The translations under genes were made by a program, and so were the position numbers. Of a stretch of 64,000 nucleotides of DNA, positions 23,401 to 36,386 are shown one piece after another. The notes under the pieces are model-generated. The model was not told where the DNA came from, searched no databases, and saw only the letters and a list, made by a program, of their open reading frames with translations. Position 1 is the stretch's first letter; every line of letters starts with the position of its first letter. The stretch comes from Asterella californica (taxonomy: Eukaryota > Streptophyta > Marchantiopsida > Marchantiales > Aytoniaceae), in assembly GCA_036924285.1 (NCBI GenBank), contig JAYKYS010000001.1, forward strand, positions 25,419,501 through 25,483,500, in the 5' to 3' direction.

Positions 23401-24962
23401 TTGGCGTGATTCAACTGCTTTGAACGCCCAGAATGAATTGCTCTCGCTCTCGAGTGTGTGCGTGTGTCTGACGGTGGGGCCTGGGCTATATGCATACATG
23501 TGATCACCGACGAGGACGAGAGGGACCGACGACCAGCTATGATTGGTTCTGTGGCGGGGCAGTGGCCGGACGCTGAGCTAGGAGTGCTGCTACTCATCTC
23601 CAAAGGCGAAGCGAACGTGCACGGCCACAGGCCACGTTCTCCGGCACGTCCCTCATGCTGCTTCGTGCACCCATCACCGAGGGACTTGCACAGCCCCGAC
23701 AGACGGACCTCATCAGTAAGCTTGGGCAGCAAAGCTTCGTTCTCCGGAATTTATACTCCAGGCCGTCTTTCTGCGGATCTCTGGGTTGACAGCGTTCGTT
23801 GTGTACCACAACATGATTTGCAATCCAGTCAGGGGGGAAGTCGGTTCAGCCTGAATGGATTGTATACCATTTATGAAGGTACTACGAAGCTGTAAGACTA
23901 ACGGAGAACAATCTCGACTGAGAAAATCGGAGGTAGATTCATTCGGAGTTCGATGGTAATTGGAGCAACAGCGCGAAGGATGTCAGAAACTCGTGATCCG
24001 ACACTACCAGTAATCAACTTCGATAATTCGGATCTGTAGCTGTTTCGATAATCAGAGGATCCCAAAGAATTTGAAGCTCCTTAGATTCTGATCTGAAGGT
24101 GAACCAGGTCCAGAATTATCGGCTGTGTTGGAAAGGCGGACTGATCGTGAGGTTTTTATTTTACAATGCCATGTTCTGAGGACTGGATCCGGATGAAGAT
24201 AATCAGAACGTCGTGTGTTCCATACAGAGTTGGTACTCATATAATACAGTAAAAAAACGACAAGCATCGAACTGGCGCTGTAGTGATTGACTAAGTCAGT
24301 TCTGACTTTCGTTCGTTAAGTCAGCTGAAGAGGACAGGACAGAACAGAACATAGTTATCCGTGACTGAATGAAAGAACGAACAAAACGATCACGGGAAGA
24401 ACGCTGTGTGCACATGTTCTTGAGTACAGCGTGCCTGAAGCGAGAGAGGATCGGAGAAGAATTCACTCCTGAATGCCTGTGGTTCACTGCGGATTCACTT
24501 CTCTGATCCGTTCTGTAACGGAACAGTCGAGGAAGAAGAAAATGGATATCATCAGGGGGAAAAAATCCAAAAAGTAAGTTTCAGTCTGGAAATAGGCCAT
24601 GAGGAGGGATCGAAGCTGTCCGACAGTGGTAGATCGACGGGGGTTCAGTACTGATCGTTGTGTTCACATCATCAACGAGTAATTGACAACATCCAGTATC
24701 TGGGGAGTACAAGCCGAGGACAGAGAGCACAGATGCTGTTGGAAGGATTCACGGATGTACTGCAGGAAGGAGGACTTTGTAGAAGGACAACGACTCTCAC
24801 GGGTGTGAGAGCTAGGACGATGTTGGATCGGTCGTTTCCCCGCTGAAGAATTTGGAGGTCAGTCTCTGCTTCAGTTCGGTTGTGCTGGAGATGCGACACA
24901 CCCGATCGATCAACGCGGTTTGTGTCGTAACACCTCCTCTAGATAGTTGACAGGAGGGGAAA

Positions 24963-27900
24963 ATGGGGACGCGCAGCAGGTGGCGGACAGTGAGGGCTTT
25001 CTTTCTTTTCTGCGTTGGACTGACGCTTGTAGGAGGGAGGCCTTATCAATCCGGTGAATCATCTCTACGACTGGACCGTGACGAATCTGGGGAATTCCAT
25101 CAAGCGTGCGTTTACTTGGTTCTTCTACTTACATTCAATTAAAACCTTCTCCTCGCTTGCTAAAGAATACCTCAGTCTCTAAGATCACATCTTTCTATGA
25201 AGTAATTAATAAATTGGAAGAAAGCTTGAAGAAATCTAACCCTCTGATACCCTCTGTGCTGAATTCGCCGGATCTAGAGGTTTTGTGACTCATCGATGAA
25301 TTTGTAAGGCTTTATATGGCCTAGAGATTGAGAGTGAGTTCCTGGGAGGCTTCAAATTGACATAGACCTTCATTCCAGAATGTGTGCACTGGATTTTTCC
25401 TTTCAAGCAAGCAATCAAAATCCGGGGACTTCTTCTAGAGCAGACAGTCGGTAGCTTAAGTGCAAGAGCTTCCCGCATATTCTCAGGGGAGAAAACAACT
25501 CAGAACAGGGTGCCAGTGCATCAAGCAAATCATCGACACCATCAGTTCTAATTTAGAAGATTCAGTTGAGTCCGTGATTACCGACAGTTCACGCGAGAGG
25601 ACATCTCATTCATTCCTCACTTAGCTGTTCCAGTTAAGCTACAGCTAGTCAGTGATCATGACCCTGAACTTTCCAGCAACTGAGACTCAGAGGATCTACC
25701 ATCGCTTTGTGCAGCTTTCCGATGGTTGAACCTGATGTGATCCATACGAAGCTTGCGGTATCGAAAAGTGGACTCAATGCCATATCTCGCATCACGAATC
25801 CCATTGCGGTTGTAGCTGTAAGTTACTGTCTGCTCTCCACTTCAGAGGATATCTTATTAGGCTTCAAGTACAACTAGGACCGGAACTTGGTGGTAAACAC
25901 GCAACTCGCTCGAGTATTTGCTGCTACTAACGTCGACTTTCTGGTGTCTGGGTGTTGCCTCTTTTGCCCTGATTGTGGCAGGTAATTGGCCCTTACCGCT
26001 CAGGCAAGTCCTTCCTGTTGAATCAGCTCCTGTCGCTATCTTGCAATGAAGGTAAAGCCTCAGCCCAGTTTCCGCGTTGATTGATATCAGATGCATCATT
26101 GTTATTTCTGGCAGTTGGCGTTCAGACTTCATAAAAGTGCACTACATATGAACCTCTGAACAGCAGGAAACTCTTAACGTTTCTGATGCGATGCCATCAG
26201 GTTTTGGTGTTGGGCACATGAGAGATACCAAGACTAGAGGTGTGTAATCTGCTTCTTCACCAGCTTCGAGTTGAACCATGACAATCATAATCTTGCATGA
26301 ACTCCTTCCACTTCGCGCTGTCTCCAGTAGCTGCTGTTTAGCAAAGCGAACGCTTGCAAAGATGGTTCACGTTCGCATGCAAAGATGTTTCAACTGAAGT
26401 GGGTGGGTCGCACAGAGCTTCTCTTAGTTCTCAGCATTGTCAATATGAGCAGGAATATGGGCTTGGGGTGAACCTCTGCAGTTGGAAATAGACGGAACGA
26501 CTACGTCTGTATTGTTTCTTGACACTGAAGGGTTTGAGAGCATCGGCAAGTCAACTGTATATGATGACAGGTTCGTTGGAATCCGGAATAGGCTTTTCGT
26601 TTCTTGATGGAGTGTTAAGCGCGCTCTCCTAATGCACGGGAATCTTGTTGTTTTGGAGTTCGTTCGGACAAAACTACGTGTTATGTGTTCCCAGTTTACG
26701 AACGAAGTTCTGTCTCTTAACTTCCGCACCGTTTCGTTACAGAATCTTTGCTCTGGCGGCGATTATGAGTTCCGTTCTCATCTACAACCTGCCAGAAACG
26801 GTGAGCCTCGGTATTTCTCAAATTCTGTGTCCATGAAACGAAGTTGTTTTAATCCTGGTCGTTCTTTACATGTTTCGCAGTCTCAGTATTGATCTTCATC
26901 CGTACCATGCACAGGAATTCAGCATTCAATCACTTTTCTAGTCGTGTAGGTAGTGAATGGAATGTTTCAAGGGTTTAGAAGACTGATTACTCTTGAATTC
27001 TGACACCTACTCTTACTAACTCACTCTAACTCTTCGACGTTGTGCAGATTCGTGAGGCTGACATAGGGAAGCTTTCCTTCGCTGTACAGCTAGCAGAAGA
27101 ATTTTATGGACGGTAAGCCTCATATCTACCAGTAGGAGCAGTGGTTGTGGTAGAGACCCTTCAGTCCATTCTGTTTCTTTCTTCTAAGCAATATGCGCTT
27201 TTAAATTCCTTATATTGGTGCAAGCTCATCATAAGCCTTGTCTAGAACTCGTTGCTTCACCGTTGTGTATAATGTACACTGAGAGAGCCGACCGGCTTGC
27301 CTTCTGTTTCTAACTTCCTGTGGGTTGCATGGTGTGACTATCGTCATTGTGATTCCATCTTCATGCAGTGTGCGGGTATGTATATAACGTCGTGCTGGGG
27401 AATAACGATCCTGCGATAGCTCTGTGCCATAGAAAGTCTCAAGCTTGTGACTCATCTTCTGACATAACCCGAAACCCTAAATCTCATATAGTTTGCTGTA
27501 GTTTAACCAAATCATAAATGCGCTCTACTTCCATGAGTTATACTAATGCGTAGAAGTTTCATTCGCCTGAGATTATAGACAAATCACTTCACTACATGTC
27601 ATAAACAAATTGTCAGCACGCAGCATTTCTAAAACTGCACGTGTGCTTCGATGACATCAGGGCCGAGAGAGTGCCTTGCAGCCGGCGAAGCTCGTTTGGT
27701 TGATTCAGCGGGACTTTCTGGGTAATTATTTCTCATAATCGCAAGCCCTCCAACATCTGAGTTTTGTACTCAGCTGAGAGTGTCACCAGTGGGTTCTGAC
27801 CAAGTACGTACGTTGTTTCCAGAGGGGAAAACTGTCCAGCAGATGGTGGACCAAGCACTCCAGCCTGTCCCGAATGTTGGCGGTAAGCTGAGCGAGAAGA

Positions 27901-30275
27901 CAGTTCCCTCTTAGAGTTCGGATGAAGACGTAACATGATCTGCGCTTGTCGTGTGGACGTTATGACATTGCACATCGATTACTGAATTAGTGCTTTATGT
28001 GGTGGAAATGCAGGAAGCAGGGAGATTGAGGAGGTAACCTTCATAACTAACACTGTGTCTATGTGATTCTCACAAAGCTCGGAATCGCTTATTTACTGTT
28101 GTATGTTATTCTACAGGTGAGCTTACCTCTAACTCTGGGTCTAATTGAGTAAGTTTCTGGGACTGAGGGATGATTTTCTTTGCTTATGTTCAGGTTAATC
28201 GTATACGGGAATCACTGGCCTTGATGGCAGAAAATAGTACTGCCTTCAGTCTGCCACAGGTACAGAAAGCAGACAACAGAACATGTCTACAAGAAGCATC
28301 AGTCTGCGCTTAGTGCTTTGCTGTTTAGCATGCCGCACAGAAACGCTGACTCTCAAGGGGTGTTGTGGGTGGGAATTCTTGTGGCCAATAGCCCCACCTT
28401 GCACGCACAAAACTATGTGAGCTGAATGACACAGATTTTGATTCCAAGTATGTACAACAAAGGGATCGTTTGAAGAGCCTGGTAGCCTCCATGATTAGCC
28501 CTAAAAGGATGCAGGGCAAACTTGTCGATGGCAAGGAGTTTGTTGCACTTCTCGAGCAGGTAACTTATATTCTAGCTATCTTCCTGGACATCTTGTCATG
28601 TTTCCTGCGTCTTCAGAGTAAGAACGGTATATAGGCCCACTCGTGCCCAAGAGGAAGCGTTGTTGAGTTACAATCAAGAATACAATGCAGCAAGATCTGA
28701 AGGGTGGTTCAGGAAGCCACGCTTCTCACAGGTGTTTCCTTCGTCGAACAGGTCTTAGATGCTCTCAATCAAGGTGAAATTCCAACGGCTGGCTCTGTTG
28801 TCGATTCTTTCAATCGCCGAGTGATGGACCGATGCTTGGGACTCTACGAATCCACCATGAATAAGGTCAAACTTCCGCTTCCAGACATACAACTGGATGA
28901 CTTTCACAAGGAAGCTACAGATGCTGTGATGGTAGTATTTGACAATAACCGATTTGGCCGATCTCATGGACTAAAAGCACACGAGGCCCTGACAGTTGAG
29001 CTCGAGAAGGTGAGCTTCCCCTCAAAACCTTTGCATTTATCACAGGTTTCCTTGATGAAAGCGTTGAAAATATTCAGCAAGGATAGTTAACAACTCCTCA
29101 ATCTTTGCAGACTTACGCGTCCCTGGTGCTGAAGAATCAGTACCTATCATCCCAAGAGTGTGAAGATATATACAATAAGTGTGAGGAGTCAATGGACAGT
29201 CTTCAAGCATTGAGGCTTCCATCCATGGCCAAGTTTGAAGCTGGAGTCGGTGCTTGCAACCGGAGCTATGATGTTTCTTGCTTAGGCCCTTCCAAGCGGC
29301 AGTTTAGGCAACGACTGGATAAGGTAAACACGTTAAATTCAACAGTTTTCTCCAGTGAAGATCAGTATTATATAACTTCTGTCCACTATTTGTATCTTCT
29401 TCTCAAGACTGGTATAGTACACTCGGGTAAGTCCTTCCATCTCCATATTAGGGAGAAGAAATACAGCACGGTTTACAATTGTCAGAGGTGCCAAACAGTG
29501 TTTGCTAGCGAACTGATGGTGGAACATAACAATTAATCAGATGTGGGCAAGATCGCGTACACAGTTTCTGAACGACTACAATCATCGCCTCTTCAACTGG
29601 ATTGTGGGTTTTTCTCTCGTAATGGTGGTGGTTGGACGTTTCTGTATCAAGTTCTATCCTCTGGAGATCGCTGCCTGGGCTCTCTTCGTCTTGCTCGAGG
29701 CCTACACGCACCTTTTCTGGTCAGCAGAATCACTCTACTATAACCCCACCTGGCAATTGGTGGTCGGAATGTGGGAGACGCTTGTGTACAACCCAATCAT
29801 AGATGTAGACAGGTATGTACTCCGCAACAAAACAAGAACGAGTGAATTTACAGTACTCTTAGGATTGTGTTGACAGCACTGGTTTAGTAAGTGTTGCCAT
29901 CTTCTTCAAAAACAGAACAGTCCTTCAAGAAGGATGTCTACATCATCTGCCATCTGCCATCTGCCATCTGCCATCAGTCATCACAAACTCTGCGTCCTGG
30001 ACATCACTGCACTCGGCTGGAGTATGGGTGTTTATGGATTAAGAGACGAAGATGTTTGCCCAGTGAGTTTACAATCGCTGCCCTGAGATCTCGAGCGGTG
30101 GGTTCGGACTACTGAGTTTTATGCTTTGTGTGCATGCAGATGGGCCGTGCCACTAGCATGGTTTTCAGCAGCTGCTTTTGTCTTCTGCAGATATCACCGA
30201 AGAAGAAAGCACCCACCTCCACTCCTGCCCAGCCAAGAAATTCCTCGTCCCTCCAGGTTTCGTCGTCTATTGTAG
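24963..30275 (+). CDS. Guanylate-binding protein (GBP) family GTPase, membrane-anchored plant type
   Basis: There are 17 exons: 24963-25105, 25715-25817, 25982-26051, 26201-26239, 26453-26570, 26743-26800, 27048-27112, 27369-27375, 27661-27721, 27823-27882, 28014-28033, 28194-28259, 28392-28559, 28752-29009, 29111-29323, 29541-29812, 30140-30275. All have GT-AG borders and sum to 618 codons plus stop. Residues 1-26 form a signal-peptide-like segment. The large-GTPase domain shows the P-loop GPYRSGKS (85-92), the threonine-rich switch before GIWAW, DTEG (142-145) and the GBP-type IQRD (216-219). A long helical domain follows. Near the C-terminus are hydrophobic stretches around 504-520, 523-541 and 575-590, the last followed by RRRK, consistent with ER-membrane anchoring. 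The family hydrolyses GTP and remodels membranes or assembles in immunity. The exact role here is unknown. The length is close to the Arabidopsis At2g38840-type protein. No disruptions are seen. Confidence 0.93.
27369..27375 (+). other. 7-nt microexon of the GBP gene
   Basis: TGTGCGG is flanked by CATGCAG and GTATGT. Without it the exon ending at 27112 (two bases of a codon) cannot join the exon at 27661 in frame. With it the junction reads Arg-Val-Arg followed by GRESALQPAKL, which matches the family pattern (FYGR-V-K/R-GQ...PAKL). Including it makes the total CDS an exact multiple of three. Confidence 0.82.
29944..29971. repeat. CATCTGC microsatellite (4 units) in the last GBP intron
   Basis: Four perfect 7-bp units, followed by a degraded one, lie inside the intron 29813-30139. 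Confidence 0.9.
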
Positions 30276-31814
30276 TCAATTATTCAGAGGTATGATGCAT
30301 TTAGTACCAACTAGGTGCGCTATTAATCGTACTGTTTCCAGCAAGCAGGTCTCCTTCTATTTGGAGGCCTCAGAAAAGAGTCATTTGTGGGATGTAAAAG
30401 TCTTTTTTATAATATGCAGAGCCCCGAACACCTTGCGGAAAACAGTTTCTGCTAACAAGCAGCACCAAAAGGAGTAGGATGGAGCTCGTATATCAGGTGA
30501 TAGAACAGGAGAAATTTGTTACATCATGTACAAAGTACAGTTCATGAGATTCCACTCCAGCTCCAGCAACTCCGTAGATTCCGTGGAGTAGTTCACGACG
30601 AAATAATGCGACCCGTGCATAGGCATCTTAGTAACATTGCAGTTGGCTGCACTCGCACCACATCTTCTATGCCTCGGTTGATTCATTATTGATGTTCTTC
30701 TTATCTGATCCAGAGGCTAGACAGCTGTTTTTCATTGGTGAGACTCTATCGTAGTGATTTGCCAAAGTTCAGTAGAGGCCATCAGTGGGAGAAAAAAAGT
30801 CATCAAACATGGCGCCGCTCATTAAGTGAATGAAAATGATCGATTCTAGTAAAGCGAAGAGAAGAAGAATTCCTCGGTGGCACTGAAATCTACAGGAGTG
30901 CGGGAACTGAGCCCACCAAGCAGACACCTCTTGAGAAAACCTTAACTGATTTAGCATGCTCCAAATTAATAATGATAATCAGATTCCATACAGGTTGAAG
31001 ACATAACCGGTTTTGCAGCATCAGGCAGTTACTCACACAGGCTTTGAAATATGACCTGTTCTGTTTCTTGTCCCGGATATGTGCTCTTCTCTAGAGTCTA
31101 TACATCCCCCGTATGCTGAACCCCCGCGGCACACTTTCTTCTTCGCTAGAAGAGTGGACAACTTTATGGCACACATTCCTAGTTTTCACTTGCGAGTGCT
31201 TCGGAATCCACTGTACGCTTTTAATTTACGTGGTACCTCATATGTTCGTTACTGCACTTCGCTAGCCGGTAAGCAGAACCAATCATCATCTGGAACATAC
31301 CTCGAAATGATCAAAACCCCAACGAAACTCTCCAGAGGATTTGGAAGTAAGAAATATGATGGAAGCAATGAACGGTCAGTCTAGAGCTTTTCGACGGATG
31401 AACTCATGAGTTCAGCTTTTTAACATTTGAGAGGGAGATAGAAAAGAGTCTTGGAACGCAAGAAACACGCAACCTTGTGAATCTTGGAATAGGCGACCAA
31501 ACAGTTACCTTCGTATATCGACGGTATTCACTGAAAAGAACTAAAGAGTTTGGCTGGAGTGACACTCGCATTCGACGAGGGACCGGGAACGAACAGAAGG
31601 GACGAACCATGTTGACAAACAAAAGAGAAGAGAACGAGGAGGAAGGGAGGGAGAGAAGGAGGGCGAGAGTGTCGGCCCACATCGCTGAGTCTGGATGGGA
31701 CGGTCGGTCGGTCGGTCGTTCGGTGGGTGGGTGGAAAGGCGAGACCCCTTCTACTCTCTTCGCTAGTAAGAAGGCGACGTTTCGTAAGTTCTGTGTGCTC
31801 TGACGTCGACTGCG
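30276..31814. other. Intergenic: GBP 3' region and MIA40 5' region
   Basis: No further gene is seen. The right part (31550-31800) is purine-rich, followed by a GGTC/GGTG short repeat at about 31702-31734. It probably belongs to the MIA40 promoter or 5' leader. A frame antisense to this region and to MIA40 exon 1 (31404-31889 -) has no motif. Confidence 0.5.
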
Positions 31815-33996
31815 ATGGCTTTCGCGGGGAGAATTGCTTATGCAGAAAGGCGTCGTGTTAATGAGATTGACGACCAGGACATCCGCCAATCTTCTCCAGT
31901 AGAGTCCGCATTTGCCATGGCTTCAGGTACGAGCGTGCCTCCGCCTTAGCCAGTCATTACTCTTCGAGGGAAATAAAGCAATCGCAAAAAGATTGGTCGT
32001 TCTCGTCGAATGATAGATTGCTGGTGGAGTGTTATTCCCGATGTCGCACGTTTGTTATTGCTTTAGCAGATTATCAGATTTAAGATTGATGGCAAAGTCG
32101 GTGTAATGTTGGTTGGGAAATTTTCATGGAAGTTTGCTGTTCATGTTCGGGATGATGATCCTAGCTCACTGAAATTGCCATTCAACCTACTGCAGTTTTC
32201 GGGAAAAGCTACCCTTAATGATTTTTGTTCCCTGAATTCTGTTCTCGTGTTCGTGCCATTTATCTACCGCGGACGGAAAGTGAAACGAACGGGGACGACA
32301 GTGCGACACCTCTGAATTATGCACTTCGGATGTTTTTTCCTCGTTTGCTGTTTGTTCTTTTATATCTTCGGGTTGCTTGCTCTTCTCTCGAGTCCTTTAC
32401 CCTAATGTCATAAAATGAGCAGTCAACTGGTACTGCACTAGACGAAATTCAACCACTGTGAACATGGATGAACTTGAAAAGTGTGATGGAGTGCAGCTGG
32501 CATCAGCAGTAACATTGCTCAGTCACGTGAAATGGGCTGACGCCATGACGGCAGAGGAGCCAGAACCGAATGTTAAGAGGGAGACAAGACGAAATCCCCG
32601 TCAGGAACATTCACTGTTATAAACTGAGCTAAGGAGTTGGGAAGACAAATATGCCGCTCGTGAGATCCTGATCCGTTTAACAGATTCAAGTACACACACC
32701 AGTGTGAAAGTTGAGAAATGGGTATACCTCTGGGTTGAAAACCTACAAATAACGGCGGATGAGGGAATGCAGATACAAACATGGGTGCAGACATAGTTCA
32801 GTCTATATTTATCCACGAGCTGGTTCGGTCGCTGGCTACTGTGTTTCTCTATTGTGGCATGATGATGTCAGAATTGAACTCAAGCAGTTGAATTCATGAG
32901 TTAGCTTGGTGTACTGCTCATATTGCTCTTTCTAAGCGGAGTAGGAAAATATGAGGGATTACTAAGGAAGTGACAGTCTTGAGCTTTTGCAGAAGAACGA
33001 GGAGGAGGAGCAGATCCAGAACATAAGGTGAGTCGCTCATTCTCTGCACTAACTTCTTTTCCTGAATAGTGAATCACCAAGCAATCACGATGGCTTTCAG
33101 CTCATGGGACTTTCTTCCTTGACCTTTTATTGGAGGACTTGGAACTACTGTTACCAAATGCCTCGTTTTCTGCTTCTTAGACTTTGGTTGTCCTCTTTTG
33201 GTCCTTGTCGACATTGATCGTCAATCTTTTCGTTGTAAAGGAGTCGATGCTTGTGTGCAGGCTTTTGTGGAACAGACCGAAAGACTTCTGCAATGCCCGT
33301 GTCTGGATGGTCTGAGAGAAGGTCCTTGCGGGAACAGTTTTAAGGATGCTTTCAAGTGTTTCATTCTTAGTAAAGATGCCGAGAAAGTAAGCATCCGCTC
33401 TTCCTCCTATAAGCATTCCAGTATGTCGTTAGATACAGTAGCCAAGAGACTGCGTCTCTGAATCTCTGCGTCTGACCCGTTCGATGTACATATTACTTCG
33501 CAATGTGACAAGGTAGCTATCTCTCTGATTCTCAGAACAACTGCTTAGATGTCTGCCAAATGAACCAACAAACTCAAAGGTGGATTGAGAGTCCGTATAA
33601 GTCGTTCGATCGTTCATAAAATTGGAACTCAATTGCTGATATGAATTTGTACAGAGCTAAGTAAGAACCTGGCGGGAACTCAGTGAATGTTCAACGTAAG
33701 AACCTGGCGGGAACTCGGTGAATTTTCAACGTCGTCTATATTTCCCCTTGCCGCATCTGGCATGATTTGCCGAACGTTATGAACGTTTTCCGCTAAGGCG
33801 TTGAGTGGAATCTCTGCAGGGAGCTGAGTGCGCACAGGAATTTACGAGTTTGGAGATGTGCTTGTTGCAAAATAAGGAAACGTTCCAGAAGGCAGAGAGC
33901 AAGAGCCGCAAGCAAGATGCAAAACTACCCAAGATACCGGGACAGAATTTGAAATTTCCACCCAAGATCGTTGAGTGGAGTAAAGAGAAGGACTAG
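31815..33996 (+). CDS. MIA40: MIA40 / CHCHD4-type intermembrane-space oxidoreductase
   Basis: The four exons are 31815-31926, 32993-33027, 33261-33386 and 33820-33996, with GT-AG junctions; total 450 nt, 149 residues. The ATG is the first after an in-frame TAA about 30 bases upstream. The core contains the redox CPC motif (residues 61-63) and two CX9C motifs (C72/C82 and C95/C105), the signature of MIA40. It oxidises cysteine-rich proteins entering the mitochondrial intermembrane space, working with the sulfhydryl oxidase Erv1/ALR. Plant homologues have also been reported in peroxisomes. As in other plants there is no N-terminal transmembrane anchor of the fungal kind. The C-terminus is basic (SKSRKQDAKLPK). 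No peroxisomal tripeptide is visible at the end (EKD). No disruptions. Confidence 0.93.
33661..33730. repeat. 35-bp tandem duplication in MIA40 intron 3
   Basis: Two adjacent units begin GTAAGAACCTGGCGGGAACT. Each starts with a donor-like GTAAGA, but both lie inside the intron. Confidence 0.85.
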
Positions 33997-36331
33997 CTTT
34001 TTCCACGAGTCGGTATGGAGCAAGTCTCAGCCGAACGTTCTACAGGCGACCTATTTTGCTTCTGGTGAACTGAGTTGGGTTGATCAGCCCCGTGCCTCTA
34101 GAGGTGCTCTCCTCTAGAGCCCAAGACAAGAGTTGCCAAAAGTCGACGAAAGGTTGTCATGACTTCACCATCAAGTTGTCAGCTTTCAGCTTTCACCTGT
34201 ATGAAGCTGTTGACGGAGCCGCTGTCGCCAGGCAACAATGAGAGTTTCCTAGAGGATGGAGCACAGGCTTGAGGGCTCGGCTCATGATTATTTTCGTCAT
34301 ACATTTGCTACTCCAGCAGGAGTGTGCTGGATTAGATGTTGGAAATGTGTAGAAATGGAAAAGCACTCTCCCAGGTCAACACCTGGGAGGATGGAATGGA
34401 AACAAAAGAGATAGAGTAGAAGATCAGCTTGTGAATATTTCAAGTCTAGCGTAGGCGAGCATTCTCTATTGGAGACCCTGAAGTGCAATGAAGTTTCGCG
34501 CGAGATGGCCAAAATATACAGCGAATCCGTGCTCTCTTTCTGGGCACTATGGCGTAATAGAAGGAGTAGAACGAGAGCCTGGGTCAGGAAAGGTTTGCAA
34601 TCCACGGTCTGTACCAGAAGATGCAAGAGCAACTAGAGTCGTAACACGGGAAGAGAGGAAAAGACCCCAACAAATATACACGGTCCGAAGGGCAGTAAAC
34701 AACCATCTATCCATGTTCGAAGGGCCAGTAGCATTCGGAGCACCAGTTGGAACTTGGAAAGTGACTAGGTAGCGTGCACCCTGTATGCAAAAACCCGAAC
34801 ATAGAGAAAAGGAAACAAGGTGCTGCCAATTCAATGGCGTTGCAAGATCTGAACATTTGCTTCGACAAGCAACGGAGTAGTATAGCTGACTAGATTGAGA
34901 GGATATCCACACTCCGATAGGATGAGAAAAATTTCACGTCAGTTGGTTTCTGTATGCTGGAGAGATGAGAACAAAGCCTGCAGACTCTTCAAATGTGATG
35001 GTTCTCTCTCGAGAGAGAGAGAATGTATCGTGCGAGAGAGAGAGAGAGAGCTATTTAGCACTAACAGGTGATATTAAATCCAAAGCTAGATAATGTGGAC
35101 GGTAGGAGGTCACGATAGGACAAAAGGAAGTTGAGAAGGTTCTGTTCAACCTTTTGCAATACTAGACAATAAAATTTCAACTGTTGATAATAAGGATTCT
35201 ACCGTCTTCCATTGAAACAAGATCTAAGTATTCCATCAAAGCCTTGAAAACATTTTGATTTTCCTTGGAATAGAACGGCTGTTCATACACTTAACTAGAA
35301 AGAAGGACAATGGAATTAGAGTTAAGATGAACAAAAAATGCCCTAACAAGCTGAGAAGTGGCATTATGAACTTGAAGACCCAGGGCCCAGGGTTTGATTG
35401 CTATATCGTGACTATAAAGTACTTAAGCATAAATTCCGAATTATCCGCCTGGTATGTATACGTCTATTATTCGAGTAGTAATACTAAGTCTTGTTTTCCG
35501 GGAAGACTGTACTACTTAGTTCCATAGTGGGAAAAAGGTACCAGAGAAAGCGTACATGATATACATGGATCGATCCAAGTGTAGACAATATATTAGAGCT
35601 CAAAGATCCTTAATGCAAAAGGAGTACCATTCAGCAAGTTAACACTAGTTAATAAACAGTACATCTGAATCCAGATAACATGAAGCTGGAGGTAGATGGT
35701 CCTGTGCAAGGATGAAATGACAGAAGCAAAAGAGGTTTGGGTTTGTAATACTCATAACATAACAGATCATGAGAGGTGGTCTTTCTGCTACTCTAAAATT
35801 CGGAAATATTGAATGATGCCTGATGTGCTTTATGCAACAATTGTTGAATGGATGATGTATGACCTTAAAAGGGGTGAAAACAAAAGCCCTCTCCAAAACC
35901 ATACACCCCAAAGCAAAAGTTCTTTGTCTGTCTGTCTTGTTGTTACTTCTTATGCATCGAACTTGGCAACAATTTCTACCTTTAGCAACAGAGAGGTGAA
36001 AGAAAGAACAGGCTCGCTCAAGAAACTTGACATGTTAAGGAAATAGGTTCTCGTCATTATTCATTACACGGAAAGTTCAGTTTAGAGTTTCTCTACAACA
36101 GATTATCATCTAATACTCTCTCTTATTTTTCTTACTAAACCTGCTGTTGCAAGTCAGTGGTGCGGTAACGTAATACAATCTTAAGAGGTGTGGGGTCAAG
36201 TCCAGTTAACATATTATAGCTCCGATCAAGTAAATCTCTAACGGGGTTATGATAAATATTTTATCGTGATATGTTATTAGTATATATGAACACGTTTAGA
36301 AAGAGGCATGCATATACACCCTCTTCATCCT
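33997..36331. other. No gene recognised downstream of MIA40
   Basis: It contains a simple GA/CT repeat with a palindromic TCTCGAGA centre (35003-35050) and otherwise only short, motif-free frames. A weak A-box/B-box-like pair at about 36157-36203 (GGTGCGGTAACG and GGGGTCAAGTCC) might be a SINE trace, but no pairing arms support it. Confidence 0.45.
35003..35050. repeat. (GA)n simple repeat with palindromic centre
   Basis: TCTCTCTCGAGAGAGAGAGA is followed by a second GA run after 10 bases. Confidence 0.9.
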
Positions 36332-36386
36332 CATTAAATTATTAATTGATTTTTCTGCTGAGAAGAGTTAGGTAATAAATTAATGA
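36332..36386. repeat. Dispersed hairpin repeat, copy 1 (degenerate left arm)
   Basis: The right arm GAGTTAGGTAATAAATTAA is well preserved. The left arm AATTATTAATTGATTTTTC is diverged. Downstream sequence (CGCTCTATTTATGGGTTATG) recurs near copies 2 and 3. Confidence 0.5.

Larger units (their letters stand above)
18712..24962. other. Gene-poor 6 kb upstream of the GBP gene
   Basis: Apart from the tRNA-like element (19938-19996) and a 33-bp tandem duplication (20411-20476), I recognise nothing here. From about 19 to 22.9 kb the DNA is AT-rich with many stops on both strands. From about 23.05 to 23.9 kb it becomes clearly GC-richer and has overlapping open frames on both strands (23458-23895 + and 23313-23732 -). 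Neither has a recognisable domain. Proximity suggests promoter or leader sequence for the gene at 24963, but no element is certain. Confidence 0.4.

Noticed and set aside
23313..23895. Overlapping open frames of 139 and 145 codons on opposite strands
   Set aside because: The sequence is GC-rich, which lengthens chance frames. No domain, splice context or compositional signal favours either strand.
31404..31889. 161-codon frame on the - strand
   Set aside because: It is antisense to the MIA40 leader and first exon, with no recognisable domain.
34488..34912. Overlapping frames on both strands downstream of MIA40
   Set aside because: No motifs and no splice structure. Probably chance.
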